A DNA stretch of 39,713 nt from Ferruginibacter sp. (GTDB lineage: Bacteria; Bacteroidota; Bacteroidia; Chitinophagales; Chitinophagaceae). The first letter of the stretch is position 1, and each line of letters opens with the position of its first letter. Under the pieces are notes generated by a model. That model ran no database searches. It was given only the letters and a program-made list of their open reading frames with translations, and was not told where the DNA came from. Positions 33,183-39,713 of this stretch are shown here, piece by piece. The translations under genes were made by a program, and so were the position numbers. The stretch lies in the NCBI GenBank assembly GCA_025352525.1, contig JANXTG010000052.1:1-39713 (forward strand), given 5' to 3'.

Positions 33183-33616
33183 TTTATAAAACTTAAAAGC
33201 TGAGCAAATTTTTCAGGTATTTCACGAACTTTTTTTTCTTCGTAATTGAAACAAACCATTCCAGTTTTGGCTTTCGCTATCAATATATTATTTGCGTTTC
33301 TGTTTACATGAATGATATAATATAATTCAAAGCCCGCTTTGCTAATTTCTCCTACAGCAATTTCAATTATCAATAAATCTCCATAAAAAGATTCTCCTTT
33401 ATATTCCACAGCAAGGTCAGCCATTATTAGTGAGGCTCCTTCAATATTTAATTCTGTGTAATTTTTGGAAGTAAGCCATTGTACTCTGGCTTCGTGTAAT
33501 ATGCGCACGAGAGCATCATTACCTACATGGTTGCCATAATTAATATCAGTTATTCTAACTGCAATTTCTGTGGAAAAGATTTTGCGTTCAGGTATTAATA
33601 ATTTAACTCTCGCCAT
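33179..33616 (-). CDS. Acyl-CoA thioesterase, hot-dog fold
   Basis: 145 residues, ATG at 33616. The 4HBT-type pattern is VRITDINYGNHVGNDALVRILHEARVQWL, with Asp/Asn (DINYGNHVGND) at the position of the 4HBT active-site residue, followed by the beta-sheet (ADLAVEYKGESFYGDLLIIEIAVG) and GMVCFNYEEKKVREIPE. It is probably a cytosolic acyl-CoA or acyl-ACP thioesterase with unknown substrate. Its start overlaps the 3' end of rdgB by 14 nt, so the two are translationally coupled. It also overlaps aroE tail to tail. Confidence 0.82.
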   Translation of the reverse strand: MARVKLLIPERKIFSTEIAVRITDINYGNHVGNDALVRILHEARVQWLTSKNYTELNIEGASLIMADLAVEYKGESFYGDLLIIEIAVGEISKAGFELYYIIHVNRNANNILIAKAKTGMVCFNYEEKKVREIPEKFAQLLSFIN

Positions 33617-34190
33617 TGTAATTATTTAAAAATTTAATTAATTTTTGCAGTGCTTTTTTTCTATGGCTGTACTTACTTTTTTCGTCCATGCTCATATCGG
33701 CAAAACTTTTATCTGCGCCATCAGGCATAAAAACCGCATCGTAACCAAACCCCATACTTCCTGTTTCTTTGCTGTTTATTTTGCCTGTGCAGATACCGGT
33801 GAATAAATATTCTTTGTTGTTTAACAGCAAACAAATGACTGTTTTAAATTGTGCATTTCTTTCATCTATTCCTTCCATATTTTTTAAAAGCAATGCAATA
33901 TTTTTTTTGTTGTCGGCCTCATCGCCTGCATAGCGTGCACTTTTTACACCCGGTTTTCCATTCAATGCAATCACTTCAAGGCCTGTATCTTCACTAAAGC
34001 AATCTTGTTTTGTAATACCAAATATTACTGTAGCTTTTTCTCTTGCATTTTCTTCCAAAGTATCAAATGGTTCATCAATTTCAATGTTAATTCCCGCCTC
34101 GATTAACGTTACAATTTCTAATCCTTGGGTTAACGCCGCTTTAATTTCAGCAATTTTATTTTGATTGTTTGTAGCGAATATTAATTTCAT
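33603..34190 (-). CDS. rdgB: XTP/dITP diphosphatase (RdgB/HAM1)
   Basis: Hydrolyses dITP, XTP and ITP to monophosphates, keeping deaminated purines out of DNA and RNA. 195 residues. Motifs: FATNNQNKIAEI with the T-N-N-x-x-K start (Thr7, Asn8, Asn9, Lys12); FDTLEENAREKA; FSEDTGLEVIALNGKPGVKSARYAGD with metal-binding Asp68; GSMGFGYDAVFMPDG; and SHRKKALQKL at the C-terminus. All are intact. It is the middle gene of a three-gene operon: 9 nt after the psi-like gene, and overlapping the thioesterase gene by 14 nt. Confidence 0.96.
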   Translation of the reverse strand: MKLIFATNNQNKIAEIKAALTQGLEIVTLIEAGINIEIDEPFDTLEENAREKATVIFGITKQDCFSEDTGLEVIALNGKPGVKSARYAGDEADNKKNIALLLKNMEGIDERNAQFKTVICLLLNNKEYLFTGICTGKINSKETGSMGFGYDAVFMPDGADKSFADMSMDEKSKYSHRKKALQKLIKFLNNYNGES

Positions 34191-34199
34191 AAAAGGTTA

Positions 34200-34745
34200 T
34201 CAGATTGAAAATATTTTTTTTAATGCAACCCAAAGTTGTTTTTTCTCTTCTTTGTCAGCCGACAATTTTTGCAAAGACGGGGTACATAAATATTGTTGTT
34301 TGTTGTAAGCCTGCACCTGGTACATTGGTATTTGTACAGGAAAACCAAGTGCTTGTGGCTCTGTACCGATAAATAGTATGGTTGATGGTGTAAAGGTTTT
34401 AATCAGTTTTTCATAAACAATATTATCATTACCATAACTGTTTACCAATGCTGCATCTGCCATCGTTACATTGCAGGCGCTAAGTATATTCATTAAAAAA
34501 CTCAGTTCATCATCTCCCAAAAATTTATGGTCTTTTTCATCTACAACTATTAAAATATTCCTGTTATTTTTTCCTAAATATTTAATTGAATATTCCTCAT
34601 TTGTATAGGCCGCAATACTTTTTTCAGAATCAATGTTTTTTACAATTTGTGCTTTTTCATCATTAGCGAAGGATGATATAACCAATGTTTTTTCATACAT
34701 TTTTTTTACTAAAAAAGGAGATAGTTTTATATCGTCTAAGCTCAT
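34200..34745 (-). CDS. Psi-subunit-like protein (HolD-like), otherwise hypothetical
   Basis: 181 residues, ATG at 34745, no signal peptide. From memory, its layout matches E. coli HolD: an N-terminal tail LDDIKLSPFLVKKMY (compare psi LQQLGITQWSLRR), a strand NRNILIVVDEKD, a helix DELSFLMNILSACNVTMADAALV (compare VSDVLRALTVSPDQVLQL), a later FIGTEPQALGFP (compare LGTDEPLSL), and a C-terminal TPSLQKLSADK (155-165) then LWVALKKIF (171-179), compare SPALTDLRANP and ALWQQI. Psi bridges DnaX of the clamp loader to chi/SSB. If correct, this protein would bind the clamp loader. It is the first gene of the operon with rdgB. An unrelated Rossmann-like protein is the alternative. Confidence 0.6.
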   Translation of the reverse strand: MSLDDIKLSPFLVKKMYEKTLVISSFANDEKAQIVKNIDSEKSIAAYTNEEYSIKYLGKNNRNILIVVDEKDHKFLGDDELSFLMNILSACNVTMADAALVNSYGNDNIVYEKLIKTFTPSTILFIGTEPQALGFPVQIPMYQVQAYNKQQYLCTPSLQKLSADKEEKKQLWVALKKIFSI

Positions 34746-34783
34746 AATACGTGCTTTTGCAGGTTATTTTTCGTTTCTTTGCA

Positions 34784-34791
34784 CAAAAATA
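34784..34791 (-). promoter_or_regulatory. -7 element of the psi-like/rdgB/thioesterase operon
   Basis: TATTTTTG on the minus strand, an exact TAnnTTTG match. It predicts a start near 34780 and a leader of about 35 nt. It overlaps the ilvE upstream region (ilvE ATG at 34799) in a 53-bp divergent spacer, so the two promoters may interfere. Confidence 0.55.
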
Positions 34792-34798
34792 AACGATT

Positions 34799-35863
34799 AT
34801 GATTGCTGCTGCAGATTTTAATATAACCAAGATGGAGAGAAGTAAGCTAAACGATATCAATCTTGATAATATTCCTTTTGGAAAATACATGACAGATTAC
34901 ATGCTTGAAGTAGACTATGAGAACGGCAAATGGCAAACACCGGAAATTAAGCCTTACCAACCGTTGTTAATGGCTCCGTCTCTTGCAGCTATACACTATG
35001 GACAATCTATTTTTGAGGGCGTAAAAGCTTATAAAAATGCTGATGGTGAGCCATATATTTTTAGACCGTTAGATAATTTTAAAAGATTTAATAAATCTGC
35101 TGAAAGGATGCAGATGCCTACGATACCTGAAGAGATTTTTATAGATGGTATGAAGCAACTTATTAAACTTGATATTAACTGGATACCTGCAAAAGACGAA
35201 CATTCTCTTTACATCCGTCCTTTTATGTTTAGTACCGATGAGACTATTGGTGTTAAACCAAGCGAAAATTATAAGTTCATGATTATTCTTAGCCCAACAG
35301 GACCTTATTATTCAACCCCAATGCGTATTTATGTAGAAGAACAATATGTGCGGGCAGTACCCGGTGGAATTGGTTTTGCCAAAGCAGCCGGCAACTATGG
35401 AGGATCTATGTTCCCTACAGCACAAGCCAAATTAAAAGGTTATGACCAGGTTTTATGGACTGATGCTTTTGAACACAAATATGTGCAGGAGTGTGGTACT
35501 ATGAATGTGGTATTCATCATTGGCAATACGGCAGTTACACCCGATTTATCTACCGGAACAATATTAGACGGCGTAACAAGGGACAGCGTAATAGTGTTGC
35601 TCAAAGAAATGGGTTTAACTGTAGAAGAGCGGCCATTGAATATTGACGAAGTTATTGAAGCACATAAAGCAGGAACATTAAAGGAAGTTTTTGGTACGGG
35701 AACAGCTGCAACTGTTTCTTTGATAAAAGAGTTGCGTTATAAAGATTATGTAATGGATTTTGAAGTTGAGAAATGGGAGGTTGCACCGAAAGTTAAAAAG
35801 ATGTTGAACGATATTCGTTACGGTAAAACAGCAGATAATAATGGTTGGATGATGAAATTGTAA
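34799..35863 (+). CDS. ilvE: Branched-chain amino acid aminotransferase
   Basis: Transfers the amino group between glutamate and the 2-oxo acids of valine, leucine and isoleucine, PLP-dependent, cytosolic. 354 residues of the longer, class II-like bacterial/mitochondrial-type form. Motifs: FEGVKAYKNADGEPYIFRP; SLYIRPFMFSTDETIG; GGIGFAKAAGNYGGSM with PLP-Lys195; QVLWTDAFEHKYVQECGTMNVVF; and GVTRDSVIVLLKEMG, ending with a GTGTAATVSLI segment. The ATG at 34799 sits close to a TTTCTTTG (34774-34781) that is one base away from the -7 consensus. It is divergent from the psi-like operon. Confidence 0.95.
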   Translation: MIAAADFNITKMERSKLNDINLDNIPFGKYMTDYMLEVDYENGKWQTPEIKPYQPLLMAPSLAAIHYGQSIFEGVKAYKNADGEPYIFRPLDNFKRFNKSAERMQMPTIPEEIFIDGMKQLIKLDINWIPAKDEHSLYIRPFMFSTDETIGVKPSENYKFMIILSPTGPYYSTPMRIYVEEQYVRAVPGGIGFAKAAGNYGGSMFPTAQAKLKGYDQVLWTDAFEHKYVQECGTMNVVFIIGNTAVTPDLSTGTILDGVTRDSVIVLLKEMGLTVEERPLNIDEVIEAHKAGTLKEVFGTGTAATVSLIKELRYKDYVMDFEVEKWEVAPKVKKMLNDIRYGKTADNNGWMMKL

Positions 35864-36029
35864 AAGGAAATATTAGACATAAAATTTTAGATACAAGAGA
35901 AAGTCAAATAGTATTTTTCATTAATAATTGAGTGCAAAGGAAAACTAGGTTTATGAAACGCTGATTTTAGGATCAAATAAGAAAAAAGACAATTTTTTAA
36001 TTAGTTGAGTTTTTTAAAACATAAATTCC

Positions 36030-36037
36030 TACCTTCG
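36030..36037 (+). promoter_or_regulatory. Possible -7 element of rpsL
   Basis: TACCTTCG, one mismatch from TAnnTTTG, followed by CCCTCC. TTG at 36005-36007 is 22 bases upstream, a little long. It would give a leader of about 20 nt for the rpsL transcript. Confidence 0.4.
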
Positions 36038-36062
36038 CCCTCCGAAAAAAAAGGTTATATAA

Positions 36063-36437
36063 ATGCCAACAATAAATCAACTGGTAAGAAAAGGAAGAGA
36101 AATTATCAAAGCGAAAAGCAAATCCAGAGCACTGGATGCTTGTCCTCAACGTCGTGGTGTATGTACAAGAGTATATACAACTACCCCTAAAAAGCCAAAC
36201 TCAGCACTACGTAAAGTAGCAAAAGTTCGTCTTACAAACAAAATCGAGGTTATCGCTTACATTCCAGGTGAAGGTCACAACCTGCAAGAGCACAGTATCG
36301 TTTTGATACGTGGCGGTAGGGTAAAGGATTTGCCGGGTGTACGTTATCACATCGTTCGTGGATCTTTGGATACTGCGGGTGTGAAAGACCGTAAGCAAAG
36401 CCGTAGCAAATACGGAACTAAAAGAGCTAAAAAATAA
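36063..36437 (+). CDS. rpsL: 30S ribosomal protein S12
   Basis: 124 residues. It sits at the decoding centre and controls translational accuracy. Both loops that carry streptomycin-resistance mutations are wild type: [13 protein letters not shown] (Lys43/Lys44) and [17 protein letters not shown] (Lys88). It has the N-terminal [11 protein letters not shown] and the C-terminal [12 protein letters not shown], with normal length. It leads rpsG by 111 nt. Confidence 0.98.
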   Translation: MPTINQLVRKGREIIKAKSKSRALDACPQRRGVCTRVYTTTPKKPNSALRKVAKVRLTNKIEVIAYIPGEGHNLQEHSIVLIRGGRVKDLPGVRYHIVRGSLDTAGVKDRKQSRSKYGTKRAKK

Positions 36438-36548
36438 AATCCGATTATCTGATTTTATACAGATTATAAAAAGTAACTACACAAACAGGGTTGAGTAAAG
36501 TTTTAAATCTTGAAGAAATTCAGCCCACAAATTAAAAATTAAATAACA

Positions 36549-37016
36549 ATGCGTAAAGCACAAGCCAAAAAACTTCCTTTAGCACCTGATCCCAAGTTTA
36601 ACGATAAACTTGTTACACGTTTTGTAAATAACTTAATGTGGGAAGGTAAAAAAAGTGGAGCTTACAATATTTTCTATAACGCTCTAGATAAAGTAGCAAA
36701 AACAACCGGTGAAGAAGGTTATGAGGTTTGGAAAAGAGCCTTGACCAACATTACTCCGGGTGTAGAAGTAAGAAGTCGCCGTATTGGTGGTGCTACCTTT
36801 CAAATACCTGCTGAGGTTCGTCCTGACAGAAAGGTTTCTCTTTCAATCAAATGGATGGTTCGTTATAGTCGTGAAAGAAACGGTCGTAGCATGGCAGATA
36901 AATTAGCAAATGAAATAGTTGCAGCAAGTAAAGGTGAAGGTGCATCTTATAAGAAAAAAGAAGATACACATCGTATGGCTGAAGCTAACAAAGCTTTTGC
37001 TCACTTCAGAATCTAG
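36549..37016 (+). CDS. rpsG: 30S ribosomal protein S7
   Basis: 155 residues, the usual bacterial length. It nucleates assembly of the 30S head by binding the 3' domain of 16S rRNA. Motifs: [18 protein letters not shown] at the start, [43 protein letters not shown], and the C-terminal [20 protein letters not shown]. It is followed by a strong terminator, so fusA is not transcribed with it here. Confidence 0.98.
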   Translation: MRKAQAKKLPLAPDPKFNDKLVTRFVNNLMWEGKKSGAYNIFYNALDKVAKTTGEEGYEVWKRALTNITPGVEVRSRRIGGATFQIPAEVRPDRKVSLSIKWMVRYSRERNGRSMADKLANEIVAASKGEGASYKKKEDTHRMAEANKAFAHFRI

Positions 37017-37040
37017 TTGATGTAACCCAAATTATAATAT

Positions 37041-37069
37041 GCCACTCTTGTTAGAGTGGCTTTTTTTTT
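37041..37069 (+). terminator. Rho-independent terminator of rpsL-rpsG
   Basis: GCCACTCT (37041-37048) pairs with AGAGTGGC (37053-37060), loop TGTT, followed directly by nine T (37061-37069). A textbook intrinsic terminator 25 nt after the rpsG stop. Confidence 0.95.
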
Positions 37070-37267
37070 GCAGTTTATCTTTTCAAAGGGGCTTCAAAAG
37101 AGGTTTTTAAAATTATAAGCAGGAAAAAAATTGTTTTATAACAAAATTCCATGAATGATGTCGATAATAATATCTATTATAAACGATTTCTACATTTCAA
37201 AAAAATAAGAAAACTTATCAATATAAGTAAATTACGGTTTGATCAATAATCTAAATTGATTTTTATC

Positions 37268-37313
37268 AAAAAAGGGATCTATGAGTATTTATTTTCTCAT
37301 AGATCCCTTTTTT
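37268..37313. terminator. Terminator of the His-rich gene
   Basis: A perfect 18-bp inverted repeat, 37268-37285 with 37296-37313, with a 10-nt loop. The stem carries A6 on one end and T6 on the other and has a GGGATC core, so it works in both directions. It lies 18 bases after the stop of the His-rich gene on the minus strand. Confidence 0.93.
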
Positions 37314-37331
37314 ATAAGTTCTTTTAAAAAC

Positions 37332-37544
37332 TTACTTAGTTCCATGCATTTCAGCATGTTTCTTACTTGCATTTTTAGAAGCATCTGCAGCATGAGATGT
37401 GTGTCCTGCTGCTACCTGAGCATGATGAGCACCTTTTTCATGGTTACCTGCTTCGTGTTCTTTTGATGCTGCTTTGTGATGCATTGCTGCATGTTCATGA
37501 TGTGTTGATGCATCCATATGATGCTTTGCTACTTCTTTCGACAT
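37332..37544 (-). CDS. Small His/Ala-rich protein
   Basis: 70 residues, ATG at 37544, with 15 His and many Ala, Lys and Glu but no Cys, Trp, Phe, Tyr, Leu, Ile, Pro or Arg. His occurs in pairs (KHHMDASTHHEHAAMHHK) spread along a helix-forming sequence of about seven-residue rhythm, so it could be a long amphipathic helix binding metal through His clusters. There is no signal peptide. The narrow composition resembles histidine-rich proteins that buffer nickel, zinc or copper, but this is inference. Its own strong terminator and a 364-bp upstream gap suggest an independent, well-expressed transcript. Confidence 0.8.
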   Translation of the reverse strand: MSKEVAKHHMDASTHHEHAAMHHKAASKEHEAGNHEKGAHHAQVAAGHTSHAADASKNASKKHAEMHGTK

Positions 37545-37908
37545 TTTTTTAGTTTTTTAATGTGAATTTATTAAGTAAAACCTATCACATTGTATGCCAA
37601 TAAAATGCTTTTAAAATTATATTTGTCTAAATATTGCAAAAATATTCAAGATTCTGCTCTCTTTGTTCTGCGCACTATTATTTGCAAATTTGTAATCTGC
37701 AGAATATAAAAATTAACTTGTTATTGTGTATATATTTTAAAATTTATCAGCTCCCGAAATTTAATCTCGATTACAGCATTTATTTGGATTTAAAATAAGC
37801 CAGGAATTGTAACACATCGTTCTCCCAATAAATATTTAAATACTAATAAGGGTTTAAGAAAATTGACAAAGTAACATATGGTTAAGATTAAGTTGAATAT
37901 TTTCAGCA
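37545..37908. other. Intergenic region upstream of the His-rich gene
   Basis: 364 AT-rich bases between the His-rich gene start and the mgtC stop, both on the minus strand. It should hold the promoter of the His-rich gene and the 3' end of the mgtC transcript, but I see no exact TAnnTTTG on the minus strand near the ATG and no strong hairpin. No gene found. Confidence 0.55.
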
Positions 37909-38538
37909 TTAATAACCAAACCTTATTATAGATTGGTCTTTTAAAACAATTTCTACAAACATTTCATGCCCTTTTGCATGCCCCTGAACTTCGTAAACCA
38001 GCGATAGCTCGCTGCCGTCTTTTAATTGCCTAATGAGTACATATTTTAACCCATACCGGTTCATCAGTTGCTCATAATGTTGGGTTGCATTATCGAAGAA
38101 AGAACACTTGATGGAATACTCTTTTGTTTGGTTAAGTTTGTCTATCCATCTTTCTATACGTGGTAAAATAATAAGAACAATCATGATGAGCATTGAGGCA
38201 AAACCCGCAGCAAAATAATAACCGGCACCAATTCCCATCCCCACAGCAGCAACCGCCCATACAGTAGCTGCAGTTGTTATACCGTTTACATGGCTATCTC
38301 CTCTAAAAATTACACCGGCTCCTAAAAAACCAATGCCGGTTACAATGTTAGAGGCAATCCGGTCTGGGTTAGCATGGCCTCCAATTTGTGCGGACATAAT
38401 AGTAAAAAAGCAAGACCCTATAGAAATCATTATCACTGTGCGGAAACCCGCAGATTTCCCCCGATATTGTCTTTCTATGCCAACAATCCCTCCCCACAGC
38501 ACAGCCAGTAAAAAGCGTATGAATATTTCATAATCCAT
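37909..38538 (-). CDS. MgtC/SapB family membrane protein
   Basis: 209 residues, ATG at 38538. About four membrane helices are visible in the N-terminal 130 residues, carrying the MgtC signature: LLAVLWGGIVGIERQYRGKSAGFRT, GFLGAGVIFR and GITTAATVWAVAAVGMGIGAGY. A C-terminal ACT-like cytoplasmic domain follows (about 140-209: IERWIDKLNQTKEYSIKCSF, LKYVLIRQLKDGSELSLVYEV). Members are linked to Mg2+ limitation and to inhibition of the F-type ATP synthase in some pathogens, but roles vary. It starts 11 nt after the stop of the DUF2252 gene and is probably co-transcribed with it. No Mg2+ riboswitch is evident. Confidence 0.93.
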   Translation of the reverse strand: MDYEIFIRFLLAVLWGGIVGIERQYRGKSAGFRTVIMISIGSCFFTIMSAQIGGHANPDRIASNIVTGIGFLGAGVIFRGDSHVNGITTAATVWAVAAVGMGIGAGYYFAAGFASMLIMIVLIILPRIERWIDKLNQTKEYSIKCSFFDNATQHYEQLMNRYGLKYVLIRQLKDGSELSLVYEVQGHAKGHEMFVEIVLKDQSIIRFGY

Positions 38539-38549
38539 GATGTTATATG

Positions 38550-39713
38550 TTATATTTTAAAATAGCCCGCTTTCCAGGCATTATAATATTCATTGTAGTT
38601 TTGCTGAACAATTTCAGCGTAATGAAGGCTCCATTCTGTTAACGGCTTTATCCAGTTTTCATTTAAAGCAAATTCTTTTAAATTATCAGCCGTTGCAGAT
38701 TGCAATCTTCCGCTGCTTCTTAATTGTGCAGAGGCCGTAACCATGGCTAAATCTTTTACATAATTGAGCATACTTCCATTTTGACGAGTATTTTTTTGTA
38801 TAATTATTTTATCGCTTGTAGGTTGTAATTGTTTCACTATATACACATTATTATCAAAATTAAAAGCTGATAAAAAAGCCGGTGATACATGCTGCATCAT
38901 TTGTTGTGTTTTAACCACACGGTCTGCTTCGTTTTGCCAAACAGGCTGTTCTAGTTTTGTATAATTTAATATGCAGCTTGGTGCTGCTTGTTTTATATCG
39001 ATGAGTTTTTTTTGTTTTGGATTTTTTTCGTTTTGCAAAAGGCACAAATATCTTTGTATGCCAATACTCCCTGTGCCTGCTATACGAAATCCTGCGTCTG
39101 TAACCTTAAATCCTTTATGATGATTAGTTGTAAACCAAGGAGCAAATTCTGTTACTAATTGTTTTTTTTTATCAGCTTCTATTGGCAGTAAGTTATCGGT
39201 TATTAAAAGTTTTGCGTTATTTAATTTATTGTTTGTACGGGTAATTATTAGCATATTTTTTCTTTCTGCTACTTTATCAATCAGCTTTTTTATCAATCCG
39301 GTTGCAGTTTCCTGCTCAACAACCTGCGATTTATTATTAATGAGTTCATTTCTGTATTGTTGTAACAGTTTTGCTATTATTTCCTTTTTTTGTTCAGTAG
39401 AATATTTTATCTGTGTACATTTTATTTCTACAGATACCACCAATCTTGCTATTTCAAATAATATTGGGGCAAGTATTGATTCATCAAAATCATTCATATC
39501 AAAATACAACAAACGATTTTCACCTTTATACGAGCCAAAATTTTCAATATGAAGGTCGCCGCAAATCCAACTGAGAGGAGAAAAATCAAAAGGATAATTT
39601 TTTAGTAGATCTTGATAAAATAAGTGGCAGGTACCTCGCAGAAAGCAAAATGGATTTTGTGCCATAATGTTGTACTTTAGTGGCAACACGGATTGATTTC
39701 TATCCGCATTAAA
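38550..39713 (-). CDS. DUF2252 family protein (5' end outside window)
   Basis: The frame is open to the right edge of the window (upstream codons read FNADRNQSVLPLKYNIMAQ), so the true start is beyond it. A GTG at 39689 and an ATG at 39665 are internal candidates, but the RNQ...LKYNIMAQNPFCFLRGTCHLFY context fits the family's conserved start. Motifs: ICGDLHIENFGSYK and RLLYFDMNDFDES, which resemble the catalytic HGDxHxxN and DFD metal loops of phosphotransferase-like kinases. A kinase-like fold is therefore likely; the substrate is unknown. It precedes the MgtC gene by 11 nt. Soluble; no signal peptide visible. Confidence 0.9.
   Translation of the reverse strand, partial: FNADRNQSVLPLKYNIMAQNPFCFLRGTCHLFYQDLLKNYPFDFSPLSWICGDLHIENFGSYKGENRLLYFDMNDFDESILAPILFEIARLVVSVEIKCTQIKYSTEQKKEIIAKLLQQYRNELINNKSQVVEQETATGLIKKLIDKVAERKNMLIITRTNNKLNNAKLLITDNLLPIEADKKKQLVTEFAPWFTTNHHKGFKVTDAGFRIAGTGSIGIQRYLCLLQNEKNPKQKKLIDIKQAAPSCILNYTKLEQPVWQNEADRVVKTQQMMQHVSPAFLSAFNFDNNVYIVKQLQPTSDKIIIQKNTRQNGSMLNYVKDLAMVTASAQLRSSGRLQSATADNLKEFALNENWIKPLTEWSLHYAEIVQQNYNEYYNAWKAGYFKI

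Larger units (their letters stand above)
37017..37331. other. Intergenic region between convergent rpsG and His-rich gene
   Basis: 315 bases bounded by two terminators (37041-37069 and 37268-37313, annotated separately). The centre (about 37070-37265) is AT-rich and I see no gene, RNA or clear promoter in it. Confidence 0.7.

Noticed and set aside
36005-36190. Plus-strand frame overlapping the rpsL start
   Set aside because: Out of frame with S12 and unrelated to any protein I recognise.
37281-37466. Plus-strand frame antisense to the His-rich gene
   Set aside because: It reads the terminator arm and complementary His/Ala codons; low complexity with Cys/Phe/Ser artefacts.
39229-39552. Plus-strand frame antisense to the DUF2252 gene
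   Set aside because: Shadow of a conserved gene; hydrophobicity comes from complementary AT-rich codons.
38550-39689. GTG at 39689 as the DUF2252 start
   Set aside because: The frame is open to the window edge and the upstream residues match the family's N-terminal region, so the gene is cut by the window.

Overview
The window is a chromosomal segment of an AT-rich member of the Bacteroidota, most likely the Chitinophagaceae (family placement is inferred). The indicators are a type IX secretion (T9SS) cargo with a type B sorting domain, the last codons of an SprA-like protein, a SusC/SusD pair, an OmpA/PD40/TPR protein, promoters of the TAnnTTTG type, no obvious Shine-Dalgarno sequences, and many families typical of the phylum (DUF4105/Lnb, DUF3467, DUF1735-like, DUF2252). 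I found no tRNA, rRNA, CRISPR array, transposase or prophage; it reads as core chromosome with a few accessory elements.

Layout. 1-1,000: 3' end of an sprA-like gene, then a small secreted protein on the other strand, separated by a perfect bidirectional terminator. 1,070-6,530 (minus): SDR oxidoreductase, a large PKD/Ig-repeat T9SS cargo, an alpha/beta hydrolase and a DUF4105 (Lnb-type) membrane protein. 6,720-13,330 (minus): guaB, dprA, a PorE-like OmpA protein, queE and folD. A heptanucleotide repeat block lies between dprA and guaB, and an 11-bp tandem repeat lies just after queE. 13,370-22,270 (plus): a PorV-like barrel overlapping a helix-hairpin-helix outer-membrane barrel, then a SusC-SusD-DUF1735 operon closed by a strong terminator. 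22,320-24,160: a secreted unknown, a DUF3467 protein, and radC facing them. 24,230-28,700 (plus): prs, a NUMOD4/HNH endonuclease-like gene in the same frame as prs, rplY and yidC. 28,800-32,230: two small secreted proteins, a TPR protein and a phosphosulfolactate synthase. 32,440-35,870: aroE facing a three-gene minus-strand operon (psi-like protein, rdgB, thioesterase), and ilvE divergent from that operon. 36,060-37,070: rpsL-rpsG with its own terminator and no fusA. 37,270-39,713 (minus): a His-rich small protein, MgtC/SapB and a DUF2252 protein that runs off the right edge.

Themes. Several genes build or use the outer membrane and T9SS (sprA end, CHU_C cargo, PorE-like, PorV-like, HhH barrel, SusCD, YidC, Lnb-like). 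Others are housekeeping genes for nucleotide, folate, queuosine, shikimate and branched-chain amino-acid metabolism and for translation.

Most worth following up: (i) the 181-aa protein at 34200-34745, whose layout resembles the DNA polymerase III psi subunit (HolD), which I do not know to be described in Bacteroidota; (ii) the HhH outer-membrane barrel paired with a PorV-like barrel; (iii) the HNH gene in frame behind prs with no ATG; (iv) the heptad repeat block; (v) guaB and folD, whose -7 promoter elements end exactly three bases before the ATG and so predict leaderless mRNAs. All family calls are from reading the sequence; no database search was run.
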